Positions 9,038-18,500 of a DNA stretch of 28,079 nucleotides are shown piece after piece. The stretch comes from Mesostigma viride (Eukaryota > Streptophyta > Mesostigmatophyceae > Mesostigmatales > Mesostigmataceae). The position numbers were made by a program, and so were the translations under genes. Location of the stretch: NCBI GenBank assembly GCA_009746045.1, contig RPFO01000760.1:1-28079 (forward strand), in the 5' to 3' direction. How positions within the stretch are numbered: position 1 is the stretch's first letter; the number at the start of each line of letters is the position of its first letter. Under the pieces are notes generated by a model, which was given only the letters and a program-made list of their open reading frames with translations, was not told the DNA's origin and did not search any database.

Positions 9038-12000
9038 CTACCAGCCTCGCCTGCTCCGCCGGTATCCAAATGTTGAGCGCATGAACCAGGCCTTGTCGGC
9101 AATTTCGCTATCAATTTTATTCCCTAGTGCAATCGTCTCGTCGCGCGTCAACTTCATTGTGAGATTGGACGGATCAGCCGTCGTGATGAAGTCGATGATA
9201 GGCGTCCCTTCTAGTAGCTTGAGCGTAATGGCCAGAGACTGTGCTAGTCCAAAACGAGAATACGCCTTCAAATCAAACAAGGACTCTGACTTCTGCAGAA
9301 TCAACAGATTGTCTCTGAAATGCTCCTTGGTTCCTAGTCCCGTCAACTTCGAATATTGCCGAATGCCAGCGTACGCCTTCCTCCCCATCTCCTTGTCCAG
9401 AATTTGAGGGAGCTCGTCGTCGATGAGATCATACGGAATCATGTACAACCGGTGAACCAGTTCGTACACCGCCTTCAGACGCATTTCGTACGGTGAAAGT
9501 GGAACCGTGCCGCCGATTCTCCCCTCTAGATCCTTGTACTCCTCCTCGCTCAGAAGCACCACCTCCCTGTCCTTGTCTGGATCTTCTAGTACCGGAAGCG
9601 GAGGGGCGTCGATGTCCCCCAACTCCTCCACTGCCGACACCTCCACGCCGTAGTCCTCCGTCAGTATCTTGATGAGATTTCCCTTGTAGTGGGACCTCGA
9701 CACCGCGAGATCTTGCTGGTTCCGGCAGAAGAGACGGAACTTGGGGCAATTTCTGTCATAGATACGCGACTTGTCCGCGCTCCAGTCGCAGACTACGTCG
9801 GCGTTGTCGAACAGCAGCTGGATGAGCGCAGTGTCCCCCGCGATCATGTTCTCGACGATCGTACCGTAGTCCGTTGGAGGCCTGTCAAGAAGCGAAGTCG
9901 TGTCTCGATAGAAGATGACCATCTCTCCCTTGACTAAGTGGCGCACCCTGAAAATTTGCTGGAGGGTTGTCGTGTAGCTCGCGTAGTAGTCCCCGTTGAT
10001 GAAGAGTCCCACCATGCTGTCGAACGTGTGCTCCGTGTAGCTGACTCCAACCGTGATCGTGGGGCTGAAGATCAAAAAGTCCAAGTCAGCCCACGCAGCA
10101 TTCGCGCCAACCTCCAGATCCTCCTTGCTCGTCAGACTAGTGTAGAGACGCCCGTTCTTGCGCTTGTCGATGAAGGGTTTGAGTGCCTCATACGCCATGG
10201 CGGCCTCTTTTTTGCCAGACATTGGGCAGAAAATCCTCTCTCCGGCCTCTATCCTCCTCTCACACTCAGCGACAAAGCGGTCCACGCAGACCTTTCGCCA
10301 GTTCTTCTCTGAGGTCACGTCCACCCATCGCAGAGTCCTGTTGGTAGGGCGCCTGAAGGTGTTGCAATCCACCTCCATAGTGTCCGCCGCGCGATAGGCC
10401 GCTATGAAATCGTAGACCTTTCGAGTAACAGTAGCGTCTAGCGCGATCACGACCTTGGACGTTTCGATGAGCCTGACGAATTTTCTCAACACCTCGCGAC
10501 GGTTCTCCACGTAGCGCTGTGAAAGGGCAGTGAGGGTGTTGTAAATTTCGTCCAGGATGAGGAGGTCGAACGGTTGGTCCGTGAGGCGCAAGATGCTGTT
10601 CAGGACTATCAACACCCTGTCGTCAGAAATCATCCCCTTTGAGCCGCTGAGATAGTGACGAAAATTTGGGTCACTGTACAGGAGATGGAACGCGTTGCCT
10701 TCCCATACAATTGTCCTCCCACCCTCGCCCAGAGACTTGTAGTTGCGATCCTCCTCCTTTGATAGGCTAATGTTGGCAACGATGCAGCACACGCGAATAC
10801 CTGGATCCCTCCTCACCGCCTCGTTGACGAGTTCACGAATCCTCTCAGATTTACCTGTCCCGCAGTTGGACTGGACGAGGAAGGTGCTCTTATGCGGTCC
10901 CCCAAATAGCGCATCCCAGCTGAATGGCTTGATTTTTTCGGACGAATACGTGTGAGTGAACGGCACTTGGTCAGATCCCGGTTGCTGCATCACGGGAGGT
11001 GCGATCTCGATCTTGCGAGCGTCTGGCGATTTCCTGTAGCAGTCATAAAAAACTTGTCCTGACGGGTATTGGAGCGTGAATGGGCCGTTCTTCTCGTGCA
11101 CCTTGTTGCATATGAGGCAGATGTGATCGTCGCATTGCTGGTACTTCACCCTCACGAGCTTGACGTCTGGAGACAACTCAATGTAGCCGCACTCGAGATA
11201 GTCACACTCCGGAGCCACCTTCTCCATCGCCGCGAGAGATGCAGAAACGTCAATGTCCTTGCCCGCCGCCTTCACCGTGCACTCGCGACGTCCGCGAACC
11301 CCTCTCCTCTTCAACGATGCCGCCCAGTCCGGGGGCGCACTCACCAATACCCCGCCCGAGACGTCGTCCGGCGAGTAGATGTTGATGAGATGGTCGAGGA
11401 AGTCACTAGACGAGCCTTCACATGTGCGCAGAATTCCCAGAGGGTCAGTGTCCCCGAATTTGTGCATCCCGACGCATCGGAAAAGACTGTCTCTCCTGTA
11501 GACTGCTTCGTCTATCACCGTGTCCATTTCACCGAAATAGTCAGCTGGGTGGCGGCAGATCTCGTCGAATTGCTCTTGACCGTTCACTTTGAACTTCAGC
11601 AGCTCGTGCGCGTCCTCGTGAACGGGAGATGACAGGTCGAAAGAAGCGCGCTTGATGAAATCGGTGAGGCCGCTGTACCAAAACACTCTCGCGTCCAGGT
11701 CGGCAAGAACGAGACCGCGCACGACGATGTGGAAAGACGACTTGAACAAATCCTTCTTCATGCGAGACGCCGTGCTGACCTCGTAGCGAAAGTCCTTGGT
11801 TGCGATGTTCAGGACGACGCGGCAGTACTCGTCGTGAACACGGCGAAAGTGTCCCGGGTAATCGATGTTCGCCAGACGCTCGTCATCTGGGTCGACCTTG
11901 TCGTCAATGTCGACGTACGCCCACGACGGGTCGTCGGGTTGTATGACTTCGTCGAGCGTGCGGCGAACGGGATGAGCAGCACACTCCGCATAGATCCGCG

Positions 12001-12274
12001 AAAAGTCTGCGAGGTTGCCATAATGCGCGTACTCGTTGGCGTCCTTCGTGTTGATGCCACGCGCGCAAATGAAGCGATGGCCGAGAGACACCCCAGCCTC
12101 TTTTGTGGGAGCCTTCTTGTAGCGCCACTGCGTGACGACCTTGTTCATGGTCTCATGGGTGGCCTCGGGTGGTGGGTGGAGTAGAGCCAGCCACGGAATG
12201 TCAACGTCCTTTATACTCCCACGGTGCTTTCTAGAAGGTTCGACTGTGACGACACGACTCGGTTCAGACGACAT
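9038..12274 (-). CDS. Primase-helicase fusion: AEP primase plus origin-binding-protein-like SF2 helicase
   Basis: The intact 1078-residue protein starts at ATG 12272-12274. The N-terminal half has archaeo-eukaryotic primase stations: YVDIDDK (metal-binding D122 and D124), SFHIVV (S180, H182), and IDEAVYRRDSLFR with K272. A Cys/His cluster (C381, C386, C389, H393, C412) resembles the zinc-binding tail of herpes UL52-like primases. The C-terminal half is an SF2 helicase: Walker A NCGTGKS (470-476), DEIY box (575-578), DATV (613-616), SPTITVGVSY (737-746) and QQIFRVR (772-778). This spacing resembles the herpesvirus/mimivirus origin-binding protein family. It should lay primers and unwind the viral genome in the host nucleus. 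A short motif near the C-terminus (SPYEMRLKAV) recurs in the protein at 14972-15499. No polymerase is encoded nearby, so extension probably depends on the host. Confidence 0.88.
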   Translation of the reverse strand: MSSEPSRVVTVEPSRKHRGSIKDVDIPWLALLHPPPEATHETMNKVVTQWRYKKAPTKEAGVSLGHRFICARGINTKDANEYAHYGNLADFSRIYAECAAHPVRRTLDEVIQPDDPSWAYVDIDDKVDPDDERLANIDYPGHFRRVHDEYCRVVLNIATKDFRYEVSTASRMKKDLFKSSFHIVVRGLVLADLDARVFWYSGLTDFIKRASFDLSSPVHEDAHELLKFKVNGQEQFDEICRHPADYFGEMDTVIDEAVYRRDSLFRCVGMHKFGDTDPLGILRTCEGSSSDFLDHLINIYSPDDVSGGVLVSAPPDWAASLKRRGVRGRRECTVKAAGKDIDVSASLAAMEKVAPECDYLECGYIELSPDVKLVRVKYQQCDDHICLICNKVHEKNGPFTLQYPSGQVFYDCYRKSPDARKIEIAPPVMQQPGSDQVPFTHTYSSEKIKPFSWDALFGGPHKSTFLVQSNCGTGKSERIRELVNEAVRRDPGIRVCCIVANISLSKEEDRNYKSLGEGGRTIVWEGNAFHLLYSDPNFRHYLSGSKGMISDDRVLIVLNSILRLTDQPFDLLILDEIYNTLTALSQRYVENRREVLRKFVRLIETSKVVIALDATVTRKVYDFIAAYRAADTMEVDCNTFRRPTNRTLRWVDVTSEKNWRKVCVDRFVAECERRIEAGERIFCPMSGKKEAAMAYEALKPFIDKRKNGRLYTSLTSKEDLEVGANAAWADLDFLIFSPTITVGVSYTEHTFDSMVGLFINGDYYASYTTTLQQIFRVRHLVKGEMVIFYRDTTSLLDRPPTDYGTIVENMIAGDTALIQLLFDNADVVCDWSADKSRIYDRNCPKFRLFCRNQQDLAVSRSHYKGNLIKILTEDYGVEVSAVEELGDIDAPPLPVLEDPDKDREVVLLSEEEYKDLEGRIGGTVPLSPYEMRLKAVYELVHRLYMIPYDLIDDELPQILDKEMGRKAYAGIRQYSKLTGLGTKEHFRDNLLILQKSESLFDLKAYSRFGLAQSLAITLKLLEGTPIIDFITTADPSNLTMKLTRDETIALGNKIDSEIADKAWFMRSTFGYRRSRRGW

Positions 12275-12309
12275 GATAGTATATTACTTGTTTAGAAAAA
12301 AAAAATTCA

Positions 12310-12321
12310 GATTATAAAATG
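12310..12321 (-). promoter_or_regulatory. Candidate TATA element of the primase-helicase gene
   Basis: On the minus strand the sequence reads CATTTTATAATC about 36 nt before the ATG at 12274. A long A/T run and ATATACTAT follow directly before the start. ATATACTAT also occurs at the start of the AT-hook gene (14053). The 170-bp gap 12275-12444 contains no other feature I can support. Confidence 0.4.
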
Positions 12322-12444
12322 CCAAACCCTCGAACCTCGACCCTCGAGAAAAATGTTCCCATGGAACTTTTATATTCCCTGTATAATGCATGCAGTTTAG
12401 AATACCCTTTTCGACATTCATGAAAATTTCCCACGGGAAACTAT

Positions 12445-13707
12445 CTACTTTTTCCTCGGCCTCAGCCGACGTCCGCCAGTCTCGCCACCCTGCCTCTCGT
12501 AAACGGCTCCTGTCAGTACGTCATGGCCCATCATGTCGCCAGCCCATTTACGTTTCTTAAATGAAGCGCCCTTCAGGAAACGAGTGATGTATGCTTGTCG
12601 CGTGGCGTCGATGCCTCCGTAAATCCGGTTGTAACGGGCGCTGTAGAGCTCGTGTTTGATCGGAATGCCAGGCTCTGATTCGAAAAGGAATTTCTGTCCA
12701 GCCTTAGCACGGGCATCTAACGCTTTGATGAGCTTTCCGTACTTCTTCGGGATGACGACGTCATAAACTGGCATGCTGTGCTGCGTTTTGAAATTCTGGA
12801 TGTAGAATCTCCTCTCGCTCGGGATGTAGCCGTTCTCGTGCGGTCCTAGCTCAGCGACCGAGTCGACGATGCGCATCTGGTCGTGATTGTAACGCGTCGG
12901 TGGTAGATCTTCACCCGAGAGATAGATCAAGCCCATGAGCGCGGCGTCGGACGTGGGATCGGCTTCGTACTCTGCTTTGGCGATCTTCTGGAGCTGTTCG
13001 TACGTGTACCTCAGCGGCTTGTTCTCGGCACGGTCAAACCGTCTGTCCAGGTCACCAACCTTCAGCTCCCTGACGCGAGCAGTGTACGCGTCCGTAACGT
13101 GACTTGGGAGCCTCTTCTCGGGCGGCATCATTCGGTTCACGCCGTTGATGACCCCGAGGAGCTGCTTCTCATTCTCCCTCCAGGCGTCGTCCTTCGAGTG
13201 CTGGGTCTTGCGCTTGGGTTCTGATGTCTCGTGCACCACGCGAAGAACACGAGCTGTGTCGGCAAGGCAATCAACGGACTCGTACTGCGAGCACCCCAGT
13301 TTGTCGAGCAGGACCCGCATCCTGCCAATGTATCCCAAAGCGGTCTTGCGAGTCGCCCCGCGCTCCTTCGATGGCCTGCCACGCTCGTGCTGCTCTGGTC
13401 GCGCTTCCGCTGCGGCGACGGCCTCGTCGAAGGTCCAGTACCGCCCTCCTCCAGCTCGCGCAGGCGATTCCTCGTGGTGCGGTGGCTCCGGCGAGGGTGG
13501 AGAGGTCGCCTGCAAGCCGATTTTTTCCGCACACTCGGGGTTATTTGCGATCCATCGATCACTGGGATTCCAGACGCCCTTCTTGACCTTGCTTTTCGCC
13601 GAGATGCAGTTCGTCTGGTCGCGGGCGATTGCTCGCCTCTTCGCCTGGGCCCGTCGCCATTGCTCGCGACGCTCCTCTACGGTCACCGTCATCTGATGAC
13701 TGAACAT
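12445..13707 (-). CDS. Tyrosine recombinase, probable viral integrase
   Basis: The 420-residue protein has the catalytic set of the tyrosine recombinase/phage integrase fold in order: R272 in LPPTRYNHD, K307 in the NFKTQHSMPVYDVVIP hairpin, R370 in DATRQAYITRF, H395 in MMGHD and Y403 in AVYERQ. The spacing R370-H395 (25) and H395-Y403 (8) fits the family. The His normally found three residues before the second Arg is Asp367. The N-terminal 120 residues are basic and low-complexity, followed by a helical SAM-like core-binding region (about 120-215). Many PLVs carry such enzymes in place of an RVE integrase. The start is open to choice: a TATA box only 23 nt upstream suggests transcription begins near the first ATG, so Met6 (13692) may be used. 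The 5' end overlaps the AT-hook ORF. Confidence 0.87.
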   Translation of the reverse strand: MFSHQMTVTVEERREQWRRAQAKRRAIARDQTNCISAKSKVKKGVWNPSDRWIANNPECAEKIGLQATSPPSPEPPHHEESPARAGGGRYWTFDEAVAAAEARPEQHERGRPSKERGATRKTALGYIGRMRVLLDKLGCSQYESVDCLADTARVLRVVHETSEPKRKTQHSKDDAWRENEKQLLGVINGVNRMMPPEKRLPSHVTDAYTARVRELKVGDLDRRFDRAENKPLRYTYEQLQKIAKAEYEADPTSDAALMGLIYLSGEDLPPTRYNHDQMRIVDSVAELGPHENGYIPSERRFYIQNFKTQHSMPVYDVVIPKKYGKLIKALDARAKAGQKFLFESEPGIPIKHELYSARYNRIYGGIDATRQAYITRFLKGASFKKRKWAGDMMGHDVLTGAVYERQGGETGGRRLRPRKK

Positions 13708-14053
13708 GAGACAATTTTTTGGCTCGAGGCTTTTTATACCCTACGGGGTGGATCCTTGGGCGCCCTCGAGGCCGTTTCGGTTCGTGTCGTTTTTCCGTTT
13801 TGGAGGGTGAGCGCCCACGTGGACGCCTGCGATCGCCCACCAAGGCGAGGATGGCCAATCGGATTTCGGGGCTCATGTCGTGACAGGTGGACGGAATCGT
13901 GTCGTGGTGGCCTGCTTCTTGAAGGATCCTGACGACACGTTCTAGAGTTTTCTGCCCCAGTCGAGAACCCGAACAATATCGGAGGAGTGCTTGGGTGTCC
14001 AACACGTACTCCTTCTCGGCGCCTGCGTATCGTTTGATGGACGGAATATCCAT
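13559..14053 (-). CDS. AT-hook DNA-binding protein
   Basis: A 164-residue ORF starts at ATG 14051-14053, directly after ATATACT. The N-terminal half is predicted helical (YAGAEKEYVLDTQALLRYC, then a LERVVRILQEAG helix). From about residue 75 it is very basic and contains a classical AT-hook core, KRPRGRPRIHP, plus RPRGRS and KKPRAKK patches that could also act as nuclear localisation signals. Such hooks bind the minor groove of AT-rich DNA. The last roughly 50 codons overlap the recombinase gene in another frame, and the recombinase TATA box lies inside the coding sequence of this tail. The extreme C-terminus may therefore be unreal or shifted. The function could be genome condensation or regulation. 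Confidence 0.6.
   Translation of the reverse strand: MDIPSIKRYAGAEKEYVLDTQALLRYCSGSRLGQKTLERVVRILQEAGHHDTIPSTCHDMSPEIRLAILALVGDRRRPRGRSPSKTEKRHEPKRPRGRPRIHPVGYKKPRAKKLSHVQSSDDGDRRGASRAMATGPGEEASNRPRPDELHLGEKQGQEGRLESQ
13730..13738 (-). promoter_or_regulatory. TATA box for the tyrosine recombinase
   Basis: On the minus strand TATAAAAAG lies 23 nt before the first ATG (13707) and 38 nt before the second (13692). It falls within the AT-hook ORF, where it encodes Tyr-Lys-Lys. The match to a eukaryotic TATA box is good, but initiation is inferred. Confidence 0.5.
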
Positions 14054-14075
14054 AGTATATCATGTTCAGAGAAAA

Positions 14076-14959
14076 TTATTTTATCGAGAGAAATGTATTG
14101 AAGTTTCGACGAAACATTTTTTTCGGGTCGCGCTGGTCGAAGTCGACAGCGAAGAAGTCGTGAGGATCGTCCTTGACGGCGTGGTCCCATAGCGCGAGAA
14201 ACTCGTCCGGCGCCACAGCCCCCGCGCTCTCTTCCGCGATCTGTCGCGCGGCTCGATGGTCCTTCGTTCTGAACAGCGCAAGAAACGATATATTCGCTCG
14301 CACTGCTCGTGGTACGCCACCGCTTGTGTACGCCTGTGTCAGGAAAATCATGCTCGTGAGGAAGTGTCTGTGTTTGAACGCGAAAGCCGCAACAGCGTTT
14401 TTGCTAGAGCTCTGATAGAGGGCACTGCCTTGCATGTCGTCTATCAGAATGAGCGACGAAGGAGGACCGTGCTCGAACCTTGTCGCAGGTTTATCCCAGT
14501 TCATTGCATCAAGGCGTAGGTACATGGAGAGGTCCATGAGTTCTGCGTTTTTTTCCCATCCACGTATTCGCGTTTGAACGTTTCCCAGACCTTGAGATCG
14601 TCCTTGTACCTCTCGTATTCGTGGAGGTCAGACTTTATATGATCTATCATCCCATCGAATGCCAGGTTAGAGTAGACTTCCATCGTCATAGCTGGTTCCG
14701 GGAGCTCCTTGTATTTTGGCTCCGTGTGGGCACTCCCTGAAATGAGGTACAGCTTGTCGAATGAGTTGTTAGCAAAGTAAGCCTTCGCCATGTTGACTGC
14801 CGATGTAGTTTTCCCAGACCGTCGAGCTCCGCAGAAGTTTGCGATGAAATGAAGACTCGGCATATTCGGTGGAGCAGGACGCTGTGGGGCGTATCGTTGC
14901 TTGATGTCTTTGTTCTCAAGTGAATGAATTCGTCGCTCTTCGATGATAGCCATTATCAT
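14076..14959 (-). CDS. A32-like genome-packaging ATPase, split by one frameshift
   Basis: Two overlapping frames make one FtsK/HerA-type ATPase of about 290 residues. The first (14959-14501) carries the Walker A motif NFCGARRSGKTTS (P-loop residues 44-51) and KLYLISGSAHTE. The second (14537-14076) carries Walker B SLILIDDMQG, the sensor segment FLTQAYTSGGVPRAVRANIS and LALFRTKDH. The break sits at a run of seven A on the coding strand (14548-14554), where reading must move by -1. One lost A would explain it; slippage on the A run is possible because such runs favour it. These ATPases pump viral DNA into the capsid and are a hallmark of PLVs, virophages and giant viruses. It lies 12 bp downstream of the coiled-coil gene on the same strand. 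Confidence 0.88.
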
Positions 14960-14971
14960 TCTGAAGACATT

Positions 14972-15499
14972 TTAATCGTCCAGACTAGCAAGGAGAGACG
15001 CGCGGATGGCGGCCATGCGCATCTCGTATGGCGTCATCGCGACAGGTGGCGGTGGTGGAGGTGGGAGCTGTCGGGTCTTGATCGGGGGTGGCGGAGAGTC
15101 CGGCTCTGTCTCCTTGGGCTTTCGACCCCGTCTTGGTTTTGGCGTGTCGGCGGGGGTTGAGGCGACGGAATCTTCAGCGAGAAGGCGTTCAATCCGCGAT
15201 TTGTTGCGGGCTTCTTGCAGCTCGAGTTCGACTAGCCTTTGCCGCTGAATCTCCAATTCCTTTGCAAGGACCTTTCGTTTCGTTATCTCTGCCTCCTTTT
15301 CTTCGTTTCGTCTCTTCTCCCTCTCGGCTTTTGCGCGTTGCTGGTAAACCCTCATTTTGTCGCGAAGGGCTTTTTTCTGTTCATCATTCAGCGGTTGTCC
15401 CTTTCGAATTGTCTTGACCAGGTCAACCTGCTCTTCCCGCGTCTCGGCGAAGGTTTCGTCTTGGTAGCTCGTTGGGGTCTCTGAAGCCTCAGAGGCCAT
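14972..15499 (-). CDS. Coiled-coil protein with basic patch and PYEMR tail
   Basis: The intact 175-residue protein starts at ATG 15497-15499. Residues about 20-105 form a long, highly charged helix/coiled coil (runs such as RAKAEREKRRNEEKEAEI). A basic AT-hook-like patch KPRRGRKPKE and a proline run of eight follow. The C-terminus VAMTPYEMRMAAIRASLLAS is a predicted helix and shares [ST]PYEMR with the primase-helicase. It is first in the leftward cluster, 24 bp from the divergent fibre gene. The family is not recognised; architecture suggests a scaffold or a partner for the replication/packaging machinery, which is inference. Confidence 0.7.
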   Translation of the reverse strand: MASEASETPTSYQDETFAETREEQVDLVKTIRKGQPLNDEQKKALRDKMRVYQQRAKAEREKRRNEEKEAEITKRKVLAKELEIQRQRLVELELQEARNKSRIERLLAEDSVASTPADTPKPRRGRKPKETEPDSPPPPIKTRQLPPPPPPPVAMTPYEMRMAAIRASLLASLDD

Positions 15500-15523
15500 G
15501 TTTATATTCTAGGTAGATAATAA
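15500..15523. promoter_or_regulatory. Divergent intergenic promoter region between the two viral arms
   Basis: Only 24 bp separate two oppositely directed start codons. The spacer is AT-rich, with TTTATATTCT toward the rightward gene and, on the other strand, TTATTATC and AATATAAAC toward the leftward gene. Core promoter elements for one or both genes must lie in this space or inside the opposite coding region. Confidence 0.55.
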
Positions 15524-18500
15524 ATGGTCGTTCTAACAACATTGAGCAGACCGACCAATCTCGCCACCGGGTTAACGCTCGACCCTGAAATGGAGGAGCG
15601 TGTTTCTAACATCGAAACAGACATAGATGGGCTTCAAGCTAGCGTGACGTTACTTCTTGGCATTTCACATCCATTCGATGAGTCACTCGTTGTCGACGGA
15701 TTCAAAATTTTCTACCCGAGCCAGCCGACAAATGTGCGACTCGGAGACAATTACGACGACGAGACCGCAAGCGACCCATCGGAACTTGCTTACAGTCTCG
15801 TCGTGAATGGGTATTCCTATTTTAAATCAGGGACTACTTTAGTCGACGATCTCACTCTAAATGAACCTTACCTTACGGCGAAAGTGGGAGCGACCCAGTA
15901 CCACGTCTTCGACTTTAGCCCTGATACGTTGCTAGACCCTGGTGGCAGAGTCCTGACCCGCGCGCAATTGGACTACCTTTTTGACCAACACGGGGTAGGC
16001 AAAACGTCGATAGCTAACTTGAACGGGGATTTCGTCCTCCATCTCGAAGACGGGACGACCGTGTCGCACCAAAACGCGTTCAACGTCATCAATGACCAGG
16101 ATGTGCGAGTCCAGCTGCCCTACAACGTTACGAATGGCGACGCGAGTGGAATCTGTAAGTTTACCTATCGCGACTACCACACGACCCAGGCGCGCACGGG
16201 GGAGAGCGTTGTGGACGGAGAGGTAGGATATCCATACTTTTCCGACTCTTTCTATGGTCTCGGCGGATCTCGATTTAACGGCCTCCCTCTCCGCGTGGAG
16301 TTGTTGTCTTTCGCCACGATTCGCGACGACAACCGCCGCCTTCCACTAACTGGGAGATCCTTCACCATCACGCGTACATACTCGCCACTGACGGACTGGC
16401 GAATGGGTCCGATTGACCCTGTGAACGCACTCTACTGGAGCACCAATCCAACCACCGCTAATTGGGAGGTCGTAGAGGGAACGACCCTCAAACAGGGCAT
16501 AAAGATGACGACCCCCTTCGCATACCAACGCAAACTCCCCATCAGGTGGTACATGAATTCCACCCAGCTCACGCCGACCACTCCGACCATCGGCGGAGTC
16601 TCCCTCTCGCAAAACGGGGGACTGCGCGGGGAAGACGCCGTAATCACCGCGCCAGTCGCGGCAGATAGTAACAAGTATATGAACTACGAGATAGACGTCT
16701 ACAACGACTCGACCCTCACCTCCTACACCACCCACAAAGGAGGGGTGATGGTATGCGTTTCAAAAATGAGCCAACTGCACTCCGGCATCCGGACACCAAG
16801 TTCCTACATTTCATATCTAAATCCTGTAAAAATCGCGATCAACGGCGTCTACGCGGACCATGATGTGGGGTGGGGAAAGTCGTTGCCTCCTCTCACCGGT
16901 TTTCATCTGTTGGCGAACGGAGTATCTCAAGGGGCCTTGGATGGGACGTTGAAGACAACGACGTTTCAAAATCCATCCGAAGGCGATGATGTAGAACTCA
17001 GATACAGGATCGTAACCGTAAAGGACTCGCCAAACCTGTCAGGAGAGACCGTGGAGATAGACGGCCCCGCTACGACGCTCCATTCTCTAGAATCATTCTC
17101 GCGCCACTCCGTGACCACGCTGCAAGCAGAAGCTTCGAAATACTACTTTGAAGGGTCTCCCGAAAAATTCTTTTTTGTAAAAACAGCCACTCCGGCACCA
17201 AGCAAATGTGTTGTTTTTTCAGAGCAGCTCATCGACGGCCCATTTCTATTGTGTTTTCGGCTATATTTGGGCAGCAACGATGCTTTCGTCTCGTTTGCAG
17301 AAAATACTATGTCTTTGACGAATAAATATCACCCGGCCACGACAGATGCCCATCAGAATTGGAGAAATGCGGCTACGACGCATTGGGGTATGCTGGGTAT
17401 CAATCTGCACCATAGTGACTATGCACTCGACCTGTTTGACAATCTGAAGTCGAAGGTTCGATACACGTTAAACTCATCATGGAGACAACAAAACAGCTAC
17501 TGGGTGGCATTTCGAAGAAAATCGGATGGGAAGGTGGAGCGTTATATATCCAAAACAACTCCTCAAGAACTTAGTGACATGACTAAAATCTCAAACTCGT
17601 CCGGTATATTTACAACCACTCCTACAGACATTCTTGACCCGTACATTCCGATGCCCCTCCGACCAGTCTTCCACTTGAGCGGAGAGTACCACGGCGCGTA
17701 TGTCTGGCCAATCAAAGATGACCTACAAGACATAGAGTTCGACTCTCTAAAAACCAACAACCCATCCGGATCGTACACAGCCGTCGGAGACGTGTTGGAG
17801 CTGCGTCACAGGTCCACCTCGTCGAGGAATTGTAGCATTTTTGGCAAATATAGCGTCACAAAACCCGTACCGGGTGTGGCGGATACTTGGTTTAAGGAGC
17901 TAACACTCACGAATGAGAGTGTCATCCGCACGGTTGTTAAGTGTCCCGATGTTCAATACGGCGTGCAAATGAACCAATATACTGCCAAAATATATGGGAT
18001 TCTACCAGCTCGTCAGTCGGTAAGGAAGTTTTATGTAAGACTTGGATTTTCAAACACCAAGTTGAGCAATGATCCGTTGCTTATCAGCGTAGTCGTTGGA
18101 GAAGCGTGGACTGGCGGTTTTTCTACAACGACAATATCAAAATCCTCGTCGTACGTTGACATAACCTGTGATCATATTTCACTGGTTGATCCTCCAGTTA
18201 CTGGTATGATCCATTTGGCGACCGTGACGTTCCAGGTATTAGATCCAACAGTATCTGGCCCGACCCCGCTTTTATTTGCTTCTAGCCTAAGCTACTATTA
18301 TGGTTCAAGCCTGTCGTCAATTGGCGGCAATCACGGGATGGACGTGGCCCTGTATGAAGATGTCCGAGAAACTAGGCGTATATCGCACACGATATTGGAA
18401 GCAGATTCTTTGGTCGGTCTGAGGCAGCCCATATACGACTACCCGCTTCCGCAATTTTGGCACGGCGCCCCTGTGGCCGTGATGTCTTTCCACGACCCGG

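Noticed and set aside
11069-12184. Long plus-strand frames opposite the primase-helicase
   Set aside because: They are shadows of a GC-rich gene; the minus-strand product has complete catalytic motifs.
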